Assembly: GCF_002159705.1 (NCBI RefSeq)
Contig: NZ_NFJD01000001.1
Coordinates: forward strand, 496,001-560,000
DNA length: 64,000 nucleotides
Origin: Elusimicrobium sp. An273
GTDB taxonomy: Bacteria > Elusimicrobiota > Elusimicrobia > Elusimicrobiales > Elusimicrobiaceae
Reading direction: 5' to 3'
This document shows, piece by piece, positions 1 to 8,846 of this stretch; the first letter of the stretch is position 1, and every line of letters starts with the position of its first letter. The position numbers were made by a program, and so were the translations under genes. The notes under the pieces were generated by a model. That model had not been told where the DNA came from. It saw nothing but the letters and a program-made list of their open reading frames with translations, and did not search any database.

Positions 1-1194
1 AGCCTGCGGCGGCAGCGGGCCTACGTCGCGGCTGGCAGGCACGGCGTAAGGCGTTTGCAGCAGTTTTTTAGCCAAATCGTCAAAGCCCCATTTGTCGTCA
101 AACGACAGTACGTAGCGGTATTGTTTTTTGGCTTTTTCCCGCGCGCCCAGCACGTCATACACCTCGCCCAAGCGCACTTCGTTCCACACGCCCCAGCGGC
201 TGGGTTCTTGGTTTTTAATGGCTTGTTGCCCTTGTTCAAACAAGGCGCGGGCCTGCTCAAAATTTCCTTTTTGCATCTGCACCGTGCCCAGCGCCGTATA
301 CGCGCGGGAAATGTAGATATCTTTATAAAAAGGATCGGTGCCGATTAATTTTAAGAAGTCTTCCGCTTGTTCGGTTACTTCGTCATAATGGGCGGTTTCG
401 TAGAGACAGATGATTTCCACATAATGCATCAGCGGGTTTTTGGGGTATTTGGCGCGCAGCTGGCGGATGTATTCCAGCGATTTTTGCGGGGCATAATACT
501 TGCTGTTGCGCGTATTTTGGATTTCAATTAAAATCAGTTTAGCACTGTCGGACGTAAAATGCGCTTTTTCCCGCGCCAGGTTTAGCTGGGCAACGCCTTC
601 GTCCGGATCGCCTTTAATGGCCACAATCTTGGCCAGAATTTTAATGACCGAGGGCAGCGTGCCCGCATAATACTGGTAAATACCCAAGCCGAAATAAGCG
701 TCGTAATAGGTGGGATCCAACTCGAGGGATTTTTCCAAGTTTTTGATGGCTCTGCGCCCGGAGAAATACGCCGTAATCCAGCTGCGGTTGCGCATGGTAA
801 ACATCGCGCGCAAGCCGTACAAGGCGCCAATGCCCATGTAGGCGTTGGGGTCTTCGGGGTATTGTTTAATCCAGCGTTTGATGCCCGCAATGGATTCATC
901 CAAAATTTGTTCAAATACTTTGCGCTGGCGGTCGTCGCTCAGTTCATACTCGTACTCGTAGCGGCTCCAGGCAATCATGGCGTTGCCAAAGTGGGCGAAC
1001 GGATGATCCGGATAGTCCTTAAACACCCGCTCAATGTTTTTTTGCGCGGTGTCAAAGTCCAGGCTGTACACGCCGTTGATGCCTTCCGTGGCGTATTGCA
1101 TCACGTCCGGCGGGAGCGTCAGCTCCGAAGACGCCGGAAGCGCCGCGGCCAGCATCAGCAGCCCGGCCGCCGCCCAGTGGAGCAGCTTCTTCAT
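1..1194 (-). CDS. Secreted tetratricopeptide-repeat protein (3' end beyond window)
   Basis: The frame is open from an ATG at 1194 down to base 1, so the C-terminus lies outside the window (398 codons visible). It starts with a signal peptide (MKKLLHWAAAGLLMLAAALPA) and continues as helical repeats of TPR type: YPEDPNAYMGIGALYG, DPTYYDAYFGLGIYQYYAG, YPKNPLMHYVEIICLYE and FEQARALFEQGQQAIKN are recognisable repeat pieces. A periplasmic scaffold or assembly role is inference only. The ATG overlaps the serS stop as TAATG, so it is translationally coupled to serS. No enzyme motif is visible. Confidence 0.75.
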   Translation of the reverse strand, partial: MKKLLHWAAAGLLMLAAALPASSELTLPPDVMQYATEGINGVYSLDFDTAQKNIERVFKDYPDHPFAHFGNAMIAWSRYEYEYELSDDRQRKVFEQILDESIAGIKRWIKQYPEDPNAYMGIGALYGLRAMFTMRNRSWITAYFSGRRAIKNLEKSLELDPTYYDAYFGLGIYQYYAGTLPSVIKILAKIVAIKGDPDEGVAQLNLAREKAHFTSDSAKLILIEIQNTRNSKYYAPQKSLEYIRQLRAKYPKNPLMHYVEIICLYETAHYDEVTEQAEDFLKLIGTDPFYKDIYISRAYTALGTVQMQKGNFEQARALFEQGQQAIKNQEPSRWGVWNEVRLGEVYDVLGAREKAKKQYRYVLSFDDKWGFDDLAKKLLQTPYAVPASRDVGPLPPQA

Positions 1195-2483
1195 TATTTT
1201 TTGGCCTCAATTTTGTCTTTGCCAAAATACGGGCGCAAGGCCGGCGGAATAATGACAGAGCCGTCCGCCTGCTGGAAGTTTTCCAAAATGGCGGCAAAGG
1301 TGCGGCCGACGGCCAGCCCGCTGCCGTTTAAGGTGTGCACATATTCCTGCTTGCCTTGCGCATTTTTGTAGCGCAGGCCCATGCGGCGGGCCTGAAAGTC
1401 CAGGCAGTTGGAGCAGGAAGAAATTTCACGGAAGCGGTTTTCGCTGGGCATCCAAACCTCAATATCATATGTTTTGGCCGACGAGAAACCAATGTCGCCG
1501 CTGCATAGTTCCACCACATGGTACGGCAGGCCCAGTTCTTTCAAAATTTCCTGCGCGTCCGACACCATAATCTCCAACATTTGGTACGAATGTTCCGGCT
1601 TGGAGAGCATCACGAGTTCCACTTTATCAAATTGGTGGTTGCGGATGAGGCCGCGGGTGTCTTTGCCGTAGGTGCCCGATTCTTTGCGGAAACACGGCGA
1701 ATACGCCGTCAGCTTAATGGGCAGTTCCGCTTCGGGAATCACGCGGATGCGGTTTAAATTGGTCAGCGGGATTTCGGCGGTAGAAATTAAAAATTGTTTC
1801 GGCTCGCCCACCAGTTCGTACATATCTTCGCGGAATTTGGGCAGCTGGCCGGTGCCGATTAAAATATCTTCGTTTACAATCACGGGCGGCAAAATTTCGG
1901 TATAGCCTTTCTTGGCGTGCATATCGAGCATAAACGAAATAATCGCACGTTCCAGGCGGGCGCCGTCACCTTTAAACAAAGCAAACCTGCTGCCGGACAA
2001 CGCGGCCGCGGCTTCAAAATCCAAAATGCCCAGTTTTTCCCCTACAGCTTGGTGATCAAGCGGTTTAAAATTAAATTTGGGCAGCGGAATCGTGCAGGGC
2101 AGGTATTCGGGGTTGTCCGCGTCCGACACGCCCACCGGAATGTGTTCGTTGGGCAGGTTGGGAATGCTTAAGAGCAAATCGTTGATTTCTTTTTTAAGCG
2201 GTTCCATTTCCGCTTCTTTTACCGCCATTTCTTCTTTGAGTTTTCCCACCTGGGCCATGGCTTCTTTGGCGGCGTCGTCGCCCTGTTCTTTTTTGATTTT
2301 GCCGATGGATTTAGACATCTCGTTGCGTTTGGCGCGCAATTCCTCCACACGGGCCAGCACGGTTTTATAAGCGCTGTATTTTTCCAGCACGCCGTCAATC
2401 TGCACCGCCAATTCCGGCTTGCGAAGCGACAGGCGTTTTTTTACTTCTTCAGGATTTGCAACGATATATTTGATGTCTAACAT
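1194..2483 (-). CDS. serS: Seryl-tRNA synthetase
   Basis: Charges tRNA-Ser (and the tRNA-Sec precursor) with serine in the cytoplasm. The 429 residues match the family length. The N-terminal third is the long antiparallel coiled-coil arm (LARVEELRAKRNEMSKSIGK region) that grips the tRNA variable arm. Class II motif 2 is seen as FRKESGTYGKDTRGLIRNHQ and motif 3 as LNGSGLAVGRT followed by the GSVIIPPALRPYFG tail, typical of bacterial SerRS. It lies 11 nt after the small membrane-protein gene and overlaps the start of the TPR gene by one base, so it sits inside a four-gene minus-strand operon headed by the CsgG-like lipoprotein. Confidence 0.97.
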   Translation of the reverse strand: MLDIKYIVANPEEVKKRLSLRKPELAVQIDGVLEKYSAYKTVLARVEELRAKRNEMSKSIGKIKKEQGDDAAKEAMAQVGKLKEEMAVKEAEMEPLKKEINDLLLSIPNLPNEHIPVGVSDADNPEYLPCTIPLPKFNFKPLDHQAVGEKLGILDFEAAAALSGSRFALFKGDGARLERAIISFMLDMHAKKGYTEILPPVIVNEDILIGTGQLPKFREDMYELVGEPKQFLISTAEIPLTNLNRIRVIPEAELPIKLTAYSPCFRKESGTYGKDTRGLIRNHQFDKVELVMLSKPEHSYQMLEIMVSDAQEILKELGLPYHVVELCSGDIGFSSAKTYDIEVWMPSENRFREISSCSNCLDFQARRMGLRYKNAQGKQEYVHTLNGSGLAVGRTFAAILENFQQADGSVIIPPALRPYFGKDKIEAKK

Positions 2484-2494
2484 AAAAAACCTCG

Positions 2495-2743
2495 TTATTT
2501 GTTTTCTAAATCGATTAAATACGGCTCCGGGAACAAATGGCGGTACGGCTTAAACGTGGCAACCGCATATTCCATCCCGTAAGCGCTCAGCAGGCGCACG
2601 CTGACCGGCGCCACCGAACTTTGCCCCGCCACCAGCGCTCCTACCGTCAGCGCCAGCAAAACAAACAGCGTTTTGATCAACATAAAAAAAGCTTTAAATA
2701 ACACCGCCGCAGATTGCTGGGCAAAGGAAGGGGTATGCGTCAT
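2495..2743 (-). CDS. Small single-pass membrane protein of unknown function
   Basis: An 82-residue protein starting at the ATG at 2743, which overlaps the TGA of the upstream CsgG-like gene as ATGA; this overlap decides the start over longer in-frame alternatives. One hydrophobic segment (AFFMLIKTLFVLLALTVGAL, about residues 18-37) is followed by a roughly 45-residue polar tail (LLSAYGMEYAVATFKPYRHL). I recognise no family. Coupling to the lipoprotein suggests the two work together at the envelope (inference). Confidence 0.6.
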   Translation of the reverse strand: MTHTPSFAQQSAAVLFKAFFMLIKTLFVLLALTVGALVAGQSSVAPVSVRLLSAYGMEYAVATFKPYRHLFPEPYLIDLENK

Positions 2744-3420
2744 TTTTGTTCCTGGAGTTTGGTAAGCTCTTTGGTAAAACTTTTTACTAGTCCGCGGGCA
2801 ATATAATCGGCCGCGTCCAGCGCGCTGGAGGAAGACGCTTCGTCCGAGCCGATCCAAATAATTTCGGCCGTTTCCACATCCACCAGCTTGGCGATAATGC
2901 CCACCCGCGCGTTAATGGTGTATTCCGTGGGGCGCACGTCCGTCGAGTGGGTATATTGCGTGCCCACGTTGCGGGTATATCCCACATAAGTGCCGTCCGG
3001 CAGCTGCATCACGTCCTGCGTGTACACCGGGCGCGCTTCCGTGCGGCGGGTGGCCGTCATCGTCAGTTCCGTGCGGGCCGGCGTGTACGAACTTACTTCG
3101 CCGATCAGCAGCACGTCCACTCCTAAAATTTTACCGATTTCGCGCGTCGTTTCCGGCGATAAATACCCCGAAACGGAAATGTTGTGCTCTTTTAGCACGC
3201 TTTCCAGCTGGGCGCGCTCCACCACTTTAAATCCGGCGTCAATCAGATATTTGGCAAACAGGTTTTCCACGCCCTGCATGGCCGGCCAAGTGTTGCTGAA
3301 CCCCATCACGCCGATGCGGTTCATTTGGTCAAAATTGTACGTTTTGCTGATGACGGTTTTGGGCGTACAGCCGTTTAGCGCCAGCAGGCAAAACAACGCC
3401 AGAGTTAAAATTTTCTTCAT
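2740..3420 (-). CDS. CsgG-family outer-membrane lipoprotein
   Basis: 226 residues with a lipoprotein signal: MKKILTLALFCLLALNGC, lipobox LNGC with Cys18 as the predicted lipidated residue. The body follows the CsgG/HfaB-type pattern: a first strand IGVMGFSNTW, then KYLIDAGFKVVERAQLESVLKE, SPETTREIGKILGVDVLLIG and a C-terminal VDVETAEIIWIG strand. Family members form or support periplasmic/outer-membrane secretion assemblies or regulate envelope enzymes; curli genes are absent here, so the exact role is open. It is the first gene of the operon continuing to serS. A perfect TATAAT (minus strand, 3427-3432) ends 6 nt before the ATG and no Shine-Dalgarno is present, so its mRNA is probably leaderless. 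Confidence 0.8.
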   Translation of the reverse strand: MKKILTLALFCLLALNGCTPKTVISKTYNFDQMNRIGVMGFSNTWPAMQGVENLFAKYLIDAGFKVVERAQLESVLKEHNISVSGYLSPETTREIGKILGVDVLLIGEVSSYTPARTELTMTATRRTEARPVYTQDVMQLPDGTYVGYTRNVGTQYTHSTDVRPTEYTINARVGIIAKLVDVETAEIIWIGSDEASSSSALDAADYIARGLVKSFTKELTKLQEQK

Positions 3421-3426
3421 ATTTTC

Positions 3427-3462
3427 ATTATATAATTTTTAGGCCGCCGGAAAAGGTATAAT
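3427..3462. promoter_or_regulatory. Divergent promoters with start-codon-proximal -10 boxes
   Basis: Minus strand: TATAAT at 3432-3427, then 6 nt, then the ATG of the CsgG-like gene. Plus strand: TATAAT at 3457-3462, then 6 nt, then the ATG of kdsC at 3469. Transcription starting 6-8 nt after each -10 would begin at or next to the A of the start codon. The AAAAGG before kdsC lies 12 nt from the ATG, too far for a normal ribosome-binding site. Confidence 0.6.
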
Positions 3463-3468
3463 AACCGT

Positions 3469-4065
3469 ATGAACACCCTCAGTCAGGAATTTATCCAAAA
3501 AGCGCGCCGCCTCAAGCTGCTGCTGACCGATGTGGACGGCGTGATGACCAACGGCACGCTAAGCTTCTTTACGGACGAAAAAGGCGTGGCGCGCGAAATT
3601 AAAAATTTTGAATCGCTAGACGGCATGGGCCTCTTGTTTTTGGCGTATTGCGGCATTCAGACGGGCATCGTGTCCAAGGGCGCCAGCAACACGCTGGAGT
3701 TTTGGGCGAAAGAATTGGGCATGAATTATCTGTTCTACAACACCTCTGTCAAACACCATGCGTTGGAATTTTTGCAAAAAGAATACGGCATCTTGCCCGA
3801 AGAAACGGCTTTCATCGGCGACGATTTAATTGACCTGGGTCTGCTCTCTCGCGTGGGGCTGCCCTTGGCGGTGGCCAACAGCGTGCCCGAAGCCAAAGCG
3901 TTGGCGCTCTACACCTCCCCCCGCCACGGCGGCGCCGCCGCCGTGCGCGACATTGCCGAACAAATCCTGCGGGCCCGCGGCGCGTGGGAGCAAGTCGTGC
4001 AGGACAACATCTCCGGCCGCTTTCAAAACCCCAAACGGCCGCTTCGTATTGTAAAAGGGTTGTAA
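3469..4065 (+). CDS. kdsC: 3-deoxy-D-manno-octulosonate 8-phosphate phosphatase (KdsC)
   Basis: HAD-superfamily phosphatase that releases Kdo from Kdo-8-phosphate for the lipid A-core linkage of LPS. Motif I is LLTDVDGVMTNG with nucleophile Asp21 and acid/base Asp23; motif II is the TGIVSKGAS segment; the metal-binding motif IV is IGDDLIDLGLL (Asp118, Asp119). The 198-residue length is slightly above the usual 170-190 and there is no cap insertion, as expected for the C0 KdsC subfamily. Other 8-phosphoulosonate HAD phosphatases are close relatives, so substrate rests on family similarity. Together with hldD at 28.9 kb it shows that the organism makes LPS. Confidence 0.88.
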   Translation: MNTLSQEFIQKARRLKLLLTDVDGVMTNGTLSFFTDEKGVAREIKNFESLDGMGLLFLAYCGIQTGIVSKGASNTLEFWAKELGMNYLFYNTSVKHHALEFLQKEYGILPEETAFIGDDLIDLGLLSRVGLPLAVANSVPEAKALALYTSPRHGGAAAVRDIAEQILRARGAWEQVVQDNISGRFQNPKRPLRIVKGL

Positions 4066-4106
4066 AATTTTTACAATATAAGGGATATTCTTTCAAAAGG
4101 AGTTTT

Positions 4107-4742
4107 ATGAAAAAATTACTTTTGCTGTGTGCTTTGTGCCTGGCCGTGCCTGCCGCCGCGCAGGAATACTACGGCCTGCAGGAATACGGCCTGCGCAAAA
4201 ACACCACCCGGATTGAATTTTACGGCGGGATGGTGCTGCCGCAGGACAGCTGGTTTCACAACGGCCAAGAAGTGGATTTGGGCGGCACCGGCTGGACGGC
4301 CGGCTTGGGCTTTGTGCGCAACATTACCCCGGTATTCGCCTTGGGGGTAGACGCCAACTACGCGCAGCCCGGCGACGGAGACAATTTTACCTCCGGCGGC
4401 CAGAACGCCTACTACCGCACCGGCATTGCCACCGGGCTCGTGACGGGGCGCATTAACTTCTTCCCCTCGCAGTCCACCCGCCTCTATATCCCCGTAGGCA
4501 TCGGGGTAGGGCATATGTTTGCCCGCCAGAAAAACGAAGACGGCTCCCACCTGACGACCGACAGCACCGACCTGGCCACCATGCTGGGGCTGGGGTTGGA
4601 ATTTGATATTGACGAAACGGTCATCTTCGGTGTGGAAGGGCGCTACTATTATTTGGACGCCAACGACGAATTCCACGATGCGCTGGGCAAAGGGCATTAC
4701 CATTATTTAACGGTTATGCTTAAGTTCGGCACGCGTTTCTAA
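4107..4742 (+). CDS. Outer-membrane beta-barrel protein
   Basis: 211 residues from the ATG at 4107, preceded by AAAGGAG. A signal peptide (MKKLLLLCALCLAVPAAAQ) precedes alternating amphipathic strands rich in Gly and aromatic residues (RIEFYGGMVLP, GWTAGLGFVRNI, FALGVDANYAQP, RLYIPVGIGVGHMF, TVIFGVEGRYYYL). The C-terminus HYHYLTVMLKFGTRF ends in Phe, the usual barrel-assembly signal. This is the general OmpA/OprF-like small barrel shape (about 8 strands) without a peptidoglycan-binding domain. No specific substrate can be named. A terminator follows directly. Confidence 0.75.
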   Translation: MKKLLLLCALCLAVPAAAQEYYGLQEYGLRKNTTRIEFYGGMVLPQDSWFHNGQEVDLGGTGWTAGLGFVRNITPVFALGVDANYAQPGDGDNFTSGGQNAYYRTGIATGLVTGRINFFPSQSTRLYIPVGIGVGHMFARQKNEDGSHLTTDSTDLATMLGLGLEFDIDETVIFGVEGRYYYLDANDEFHDALGKGHYHYLTVMLKFGTRF

Positions 4743-4755
4743 TCAGTCGTTTTTT

Positions 4756-4790
4756 AAAAAACCCACCGCTTGCAAGCGGCGGGTTTTTTT
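4756..4790 (+). terminator. Rho-independent terminator after the barrel gene
   Basis: Inverted repeat CCCACCGCTT/AAGCGGCGGG (4762-4783, one mismatch) followed by seven T residues. Confidence 0.85.
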
Positions 4791-4841
4791 ATAACCCAAA
4801 AAGTCTTTGGACGAACCGAAACAAAAAATTTTAAATACAGT

Positions 4842-5894
4842 ATGGAATCAAATATCTCCGTCGTGGTGATGACGTTACTTTCACTGATTGTGTTGGCAGC
4901 GCTGACGCTGCCTTTTCTGGTGCACAAAGTAGAAGAAGAATTGGAAATTTTTCTGCTGGTGTGCGGGGTGGCCGCGGTGACGGTGTCGGGCGCGTGGAGC
5001 GGGCATTTAATGGCCGAAGCGCTTAAAGAGCCCGTCGCCATTACGGCGGCCGTGTTGGTGCTGGGCGTTTTGTTTAAACGCTTCGGGCATCATACCGCCC
5101 ACGCCATCCACGCGCTGGAAAACAAAACCGGCCCGAAGACGTTATTGTTTTTAACGGTGTTTGTCATCGGGCTTTTTTCCAGCGTGCTGACCGCCATTAT
5201 TGCCGCCCTGATTACGGCGGAAATCATTAAACTGCTGGACTTGCCCGCCCGCGCCAAAACGCAGCTGGCCGTTTATGCGTGTTTTGCCATCGGCTTTGGC
5301 GCCATTTTAACGCCTATTGGCGAGCCGCTTTCTACCATCGTTATTGCCAAATTAAAGGCCGAGCCCTACCACGCGGATTTCTTTTTCCTGCTTCGTTTAA
5401 TGGGCGTATGGATTGTGCCCGCGCTTATTTTGTTTGCCGCGCTGGCCGCCCGCCTGGGCAAGCAGGCGCTTACCGCCAAACCGCAGCAGCAGGCCGAGGC
5501 GGAAACATACCGCCAAATTTTGCTGCGCGCCGGGAAAGTGTACCTGTTTGTAGCCGCGCTTATTTTACTGGGCGAAGGGCTCAAACCCTTAGCCGCGCGC
5601 ACGATTACCCATTTGTCCAAATATGCACTGTACTGGATTAACTCGCTTTCCGCCGTGTTGGATAATGCTACGTTAGCCAGTATTGAAATTATGCCGTCTT
5701 TACCGAAGGAAACCTTGGTCTTTTTGCTGGCGTCGCTTATCTTGGCGGGCGGGCTGCTGATCCCGGGCAACATCCCCAACATCATCTGCGCGTCCAAGCT
5801 GGGCATTAAAAGCCGCGATTGGGCCCGCGCCGCATTGCCGGTGGGCATTTTGCTGATGTTGGTTTACTTTTTCTTGCTCTCTATTGTATTATAA
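4842..5894 (+). CDS. DUF1646-family predicted cation transporter
   Basis: 350 residues from the ATG at 4842, almost entirely membrane-spanning with about ten hydrophobic segments. Recognisable pieces are TLPFLVHKVEEELEIFLLVCG near the start, ALITAEIIKLL, FGAILTPIGEPLSTIVIAKL in the middle and IPGNIPNIICASKLGIKSRDWA near the end. The paired IGEPLST and PGNIPN elements resemble the discontinuous-helix motifs of Na+/H+ antiporter-like carriers; substrate unknown. A possible promoter is TTGGAC (4807-4812), an 18-nt spacer, and TTAAAT ending 5 nt before the ATG, with no Shine-Dalgarno, so a leaderless start is possible. An ATG further upstream would lie within the preceding terminator. Confidence 0.7.
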   Translation: MESNISVVVMTLLSLIVLAALTLPFLVHKVEEELEIFLLVCGVAAVTVSGAWSGHLMAEALKEPVAITAAVLVLGVLFKRFGHHTAHAIHALENKTGPKTLLFLTVFVIGLFSSVLTAIIAALITAEIIKLLDLPARAKTQLAVYACFAIGFGAILTPIGEPLSTIVIAKLKAEPYHADFFFLLRLMGVWIVPALILFAALAARLGKQALTAKPQQQAEAETYRQILLRAGKVYLFVAALILLGEGLKPLAARTITHLSKYALYWINSLSAVLDNATLASIEIMPSLPKETLVFLLASLILAGGLLIPGNIPNIICASKLGIKSRDWARAALPVGILLMLVYFFLLSIVL

Positions 5895-5898
5895 GGAT

Positions 5899-6528
5899 AT
5901 GGACGACATTTTTATTAAAATTTTCCTCGCGCTGGTGCTGGGCGGCGCGCTGGGTTTGGAGCGGCAATACCACGACAAACCGGCCGGTTTTGCAACCAAC
6001 TGTTTAATCTGTTTGGGGGCGATGCTCTTTACGGTGCTTTCGGAAGTAATGGGCGAGGCCGGGGGCGACCCCGGGCGCATTGCGGCGCAAATTGTTACCG
6101 GTGTAGGGTTTATCGGCGCCGGATCCATTTTGCGGGACGGAAATAAAATTTCCGGGCTGACTACCGCCGCCGGCGTCTGGCTGGTGGCTGCCATCGGTAT
6201 GGCCGTCGGATACGGCCAATACTTTTGGGCCGCCTTATGCGCGGTAGCCATTTTAATTGTGCAGCTGGCCGTGCGCAAAACGTTAAAACTGGTGGAATTT
6301 GTCAAACATTACGACACGTTTTATCTCACCTGTGAACCCCGCTGGAGCGTGGTGGACAAAATCATCAAACAGATTGAAGCCCAAAACATTTCCATTTTAA
6401 AAAGCGAAGTCACCAAGCAGGATAACCGTTTCCACGTCAGCTTGGTGGCTACGTTTACCGGGCACGATTTCCAAAACATTACCAAAGAACTGCTGGAAAT
6501 GCCCGAGGTATACAGTTTGTTTAAATAA
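5899..6528 (+). CDS. MgtC/SapB-family membrane protein
   Basis: 209 residues. The N-terminal domain has the MgtC pattern: GGALGLERQYHDKPAGFATN, LICLGAMLFTVLSE, QIVTGVGFIGAGSILRDGN and TTAAGVWLVAAIGMAVGYG, about four to five membrane helices. Residues from about 140 (FVKHYDTFYLTCEPRWSVVD) form a soluble ACT-like C-terminal domain. Family members modulate Mg2+ homeostasis or F1Fo activity in pathogens; in gut commensals the role is unclear. I chose the ATG at 5899; a TTG at 5884 would overlap the upstream gene. It directly follows the DUF1646 transporter, so the two probably form one ion-homeostasis unit (inference). Confidence 0.8.
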   Translation: MDDIFIKIFLALVLGGALGLERQYHDKPAGFATNCLICLGAMLFTVLSEVMGEAGGDPGRIAAQIVTGVGFIGAGSILRDGNKISGLTTAAGVWLVAAIGMAVGYGQYFWAALCAVAILIVQLAVRKTLKLVEFVKHYDTFYLTCEPRWSVVDKIIKQIEAQNISILKSEVTKQDNRFHVSLVATFTGHDFQNITKELLEMPEVYSLFK

Positions 6529-6549
6529 CCTAAGGAGCGTGTACTTGCT

Positions 6550-7689
6550 ATGACGGATGACAAAACCCCTATCCCGCTGTTTAACCTCAAGGAACAGCAT
6601 GAAAGCCTGAAACCCCAAATTAATGCGGCCGCCCTGGAAGCCCTCAATTCCATGCATTGGCTGCTGGGCCCGCAGACGGAAAAATTTGAAGAGGAATTTG
6701 CCGCGCTGATCGGCGTCAAGCACTGCATTAGCTGCTCGTCCGGCGCCAGCGCCCTGCAAATTGCCTTGGGGGCCGCCGGCATCGGGCCGGGCGATGAAGT
6801 CATCACCACGCCGTTTACGTTTATCGCCACCACGTCTTCTATCTCCTTAACCGGCGCCAAATTTGTGTTTGCCGATATTGACCCCCGCACCTATAACCTA
6901 GACGTGCACGACGTGGAACGCAAAATTACCAAAAAGACAAAAGCCATTTTGCCCGTGCATCTCTACGGTTATCCCGCCAATATGGACGCTATTATGCACC
7001 TGGCCAACGAACACGACCTGAAAGTGATTGAAGACTGCGCCCAAGCGCATTTGGCCATGGCCGACGGCGTGATGGTGGGCGGCATTGGAGACGCGGGATG
7101 CTTCAGCTTTTACCCCAGCAAAAATTTAGGCGCCTGCGGCGATGCGGGCTGCGTAACCACCAATGATGACGACATCGCCAACCGCTGCCGCTCCCTGCGC
7201 CACAGCGGCCGTGCCTTGGGCAAAGCCTACGAATACGATTTGGAAGGCTCCACCCTGCGCATGGACGAAATCCAAGCCGCTATTTTGCGCGTTAAATTAC
7301 CGCATTTAGAGGAATGGACGGAAAAACGCCGCCGCGCCGCCGCTTTATATGAAGAAGGCCTCGCGGGCGTGCCCGTCGTCCTGCCGCCCACGCCGCCGGT
7401 GGGGTATGCGCAGTCGTACTATGTGTACACCATCCGCGCCGAAAAACGCGACGAACTGCAGGCTTTTTTAAAGGCCCGCGGCATTGGCTCGGCCGTCTAC
7501 TATCCGGTGCCCTTGTATAAACAGCCCGCCTATAAAAACCGCGGGTTTAAACCGGAAGATTTCCCGCAGGCCGAAAAAGCCGCCCAAGAAGTGCTTTCCA
7601 TTCCGATGTTCCCGGAAATTACGGAAGAACAAATCCACCGCGTGTGCGAAACCATCCGGGAATTTTACGAACAGGACGCTACGGTTTAG
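6550..7689 (+). CDS. DegT/DnrJ/EryC1/StrS-family PLP aminotransferase
   Basis: 379 residues, typical for sugar-nucleotide aminotransferases that make aminodeoxy-sugars for surface polysaccharide. The PLP-anchoring lysine is Lys191 in SFYPSKNLG, the cofactor aspartate is Asp162 in VIEDCAQAH, and the N-terminal [20 protein letters not shown] and [13 protein letters not shown] segments are family hallmarks. C-terminal [20 protein letters not shown] is also canonical. Substrate (4-keto versus 3-keto dTDP/UDP sugar) cannot be told from sequence. No other sugar-nucleotide genes are adjacent. AAGGAG lies 12 nt upstream of the ATG, longer than optimal. Confidence 0.87.
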   Translation: MTDDKTPIPLFNLKEQHESLKPQINAAALEALNSMHWLLGPQTEKFEEEFAALIGVKHCISCSSGASALQIALGAAGIGPGDEVITTPFTFIATTSSISLTGAKFVFADIDPRTYNLDVHDVERKITKKTKAILPVHLYGYPANMDAIMHLANEHDLKVIEDCAQAHLAMADGVMVGGIGDAGCFSFYPSKNLGACGDAGCVTTNDDDIANRCRSLRHSGRALGKAYEYDLEGSTLRMDEIQAAILRVKLPHLEEWTEKRRRAAALYEEGLAGVPVVLPPTPPVGYAQSYYVYTIRAEKRDELQAFLKARGIGSAVYYPVPLYKQPAYKNRGFKPEDFPQAEKAAQEVLSIPMFPEITEEQIHRVCETIREFYEQDATV

Positions 7690-7707
7690 TAATTTGTACC
7701 GCAGAAA

Positions 7708-7735
7708 AGCCGGGCGCCGCAGGCCCGGCTTTTTT
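7708..7735 (+). terminator. Terminator after the aminotransferase gene
   Basis: AGCCGGG/CCCGGCT stem (7708-7714 with 7724-7730) followed by T6. The stretch from here to 7893 holds no supportable gene on either strand. Confidence 0.9.
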
Positions 7736-7893
7736 ATGCTTGTTAAAACAGCTTGCATGCAGCCCCCAACGAACGCTTGTCGGCTTCTTTTGCCGCCCCT
7801 AATGGCCTTTGCGGAAGTATCCGCCTGCTGGGAAAATGGAAATTTGCCGCGAAAATAAAAATTATCCTTATTTTTTAAGTATTTTTTAATCAA

Positions 7894-7927
7894 TAAAAAG
7901 CACCCCCCGCTTTTGCAGAGGGTGCTT
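7894..7927 (-). terminator. Terminator after parB
   Basis: On the minus strand AGCACCC/GGGTGCT forms the stem (7926-7920 with 7905-7899) and is followed by a T run. It closes the GT4-lepB-parA-parB operon. Confidence 0.85.
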
Positions 7928-7944
7928 TAAAAGGTGCGGCCAAA

Positions 7945-8844
7945 TTACAGCATTTTATTTTTGAGCCGGCTGGCGATATTATCCAATTCATCCAGCGAAT
8001 GGTAATGAATCACCAACGTGCCTTTTTTCATATTTTTGCCGCATTTGACTTCCACTTTCGTGCCCAACGCCGTTTGCAGGTCGTTTTCAAAAGAGGCAAT
8101 TTCCACCGGTTTTCCGGCTTTGTCTTCTTTTTTGACCGGGAACATCAACGCCCGCGCCGCCGCTTCGGCTTGGCGGACGGACATTTTGGTTTTGAGCATT
8201 TTTTTAAATAATCCGTCCCGTTTGGCGCTGTCCGTTACCATAAGCAGGGCCCGGCCGTGGCCTTCGGAAAGGGATCCTTCCTGCAGGGCTTGTTGGATTT
8301 CCGGCTCCAAATCCAGCAGGCGCAGCGCATTGGAAATGGCCGCCTTGGATTTGCCGCAGTAAGAAGCCAAATCCGCCTGCGTAATATAGAATTTGCTCAT
8401 TAAATTGCGGTAGCCCAAGGCCGTTTCAATGGGGTTTAAATCTTCGCGCTGAATGTTTTCAATCAAGGCCAAGGCGCACATTTCCTGGTCGCCCAAGTGT
8501 TTGTGGACAATGGCGTCAATTTCCGTCATCCCCGCCAGCTGCGTGGCCCGGAAACGCCGTTCCCCCACCACAATTTCGTATTTATCCAACCCGGCATCGT
8601 ACACCACAACAATGGGCTGCGTAAGCCCGTGTTCTTTAATGGACTGGGCTAATTCTTGCAATTTTTCTTCATCAAACACGCGCCGCGGCTGAAAGCGGTT
8701 GGGCACGATTTTATTAATGGCAATCTTGGTAACGCTCATGCCGGGCGTTTGCGCTTGCTGGGCCGCTTCGGCCGGCATTTGCATGACTTCCTGCGTTTGT
8801 TTAATTAAAGCATCTAAACCTTTACCTAAAGCCTGTCTGGACAT
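7945..8844 (-). CDS. parB: Chromosome-partitioning protein ParB (CTP-dependent DNA clamp)
   Basis: 299 residues. The N-terminus SRQALGKGLDALIKQ is the ParA-stimulating patch typical of chromosomal ParB. Box I GERRFRA and Box II ENIQREDLNPIE form the CTP-binding/arginine-rich region. A helix-turn-helix follows (TQADLASYCGKSKAAISNAL), then a C-terminal dimerisation region. ParB loads on parS palindromes, spreads, and recruits ParA and condensin for origin segregation. It starts 2 nt after the parA stop, so both are co-expressed. Two parS-like palindromes lie 0.9 and 1.9 kb away within the same operon, and dnaA is about 6 kb away, as expected for an origin-proximal par locus. Confidence 0.96.
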   Translation of the reverse strand: MSRQALGKGLDALIKQTQEVMQMPAEAAQQAQTPGMSVTKIAINKIVPNRFQPRRVFDEEKLQELAQSIKEHGLTQPIVVVYDAGLDKYEIVVGERRFRATQLAGMTEIDAIVHKHLGDQEMCALALIENIQREDLNPIETALGYRNLMSKFYITQADLASYCGKSKAAISNALRLLDLEPEIQQALQEGSLSEGHGRALLMVTDSAKRDGLFKKMLKTKMSVRQAEAAARALMFPVKKEDKAGKPVEIASFENDLQTALGTKVEVKCGKNMKKGTLVIHYHSLDELDNIASRLKNKML

Positions 8845-8846
8845 CG

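Noticed and set aside
7736-7893. Possible small gene in the gap between the aminotransferase and parB
   Set aside because: The only frames are about 40-140 codons with overlapping terminators and no family features or ribosome-binding site.
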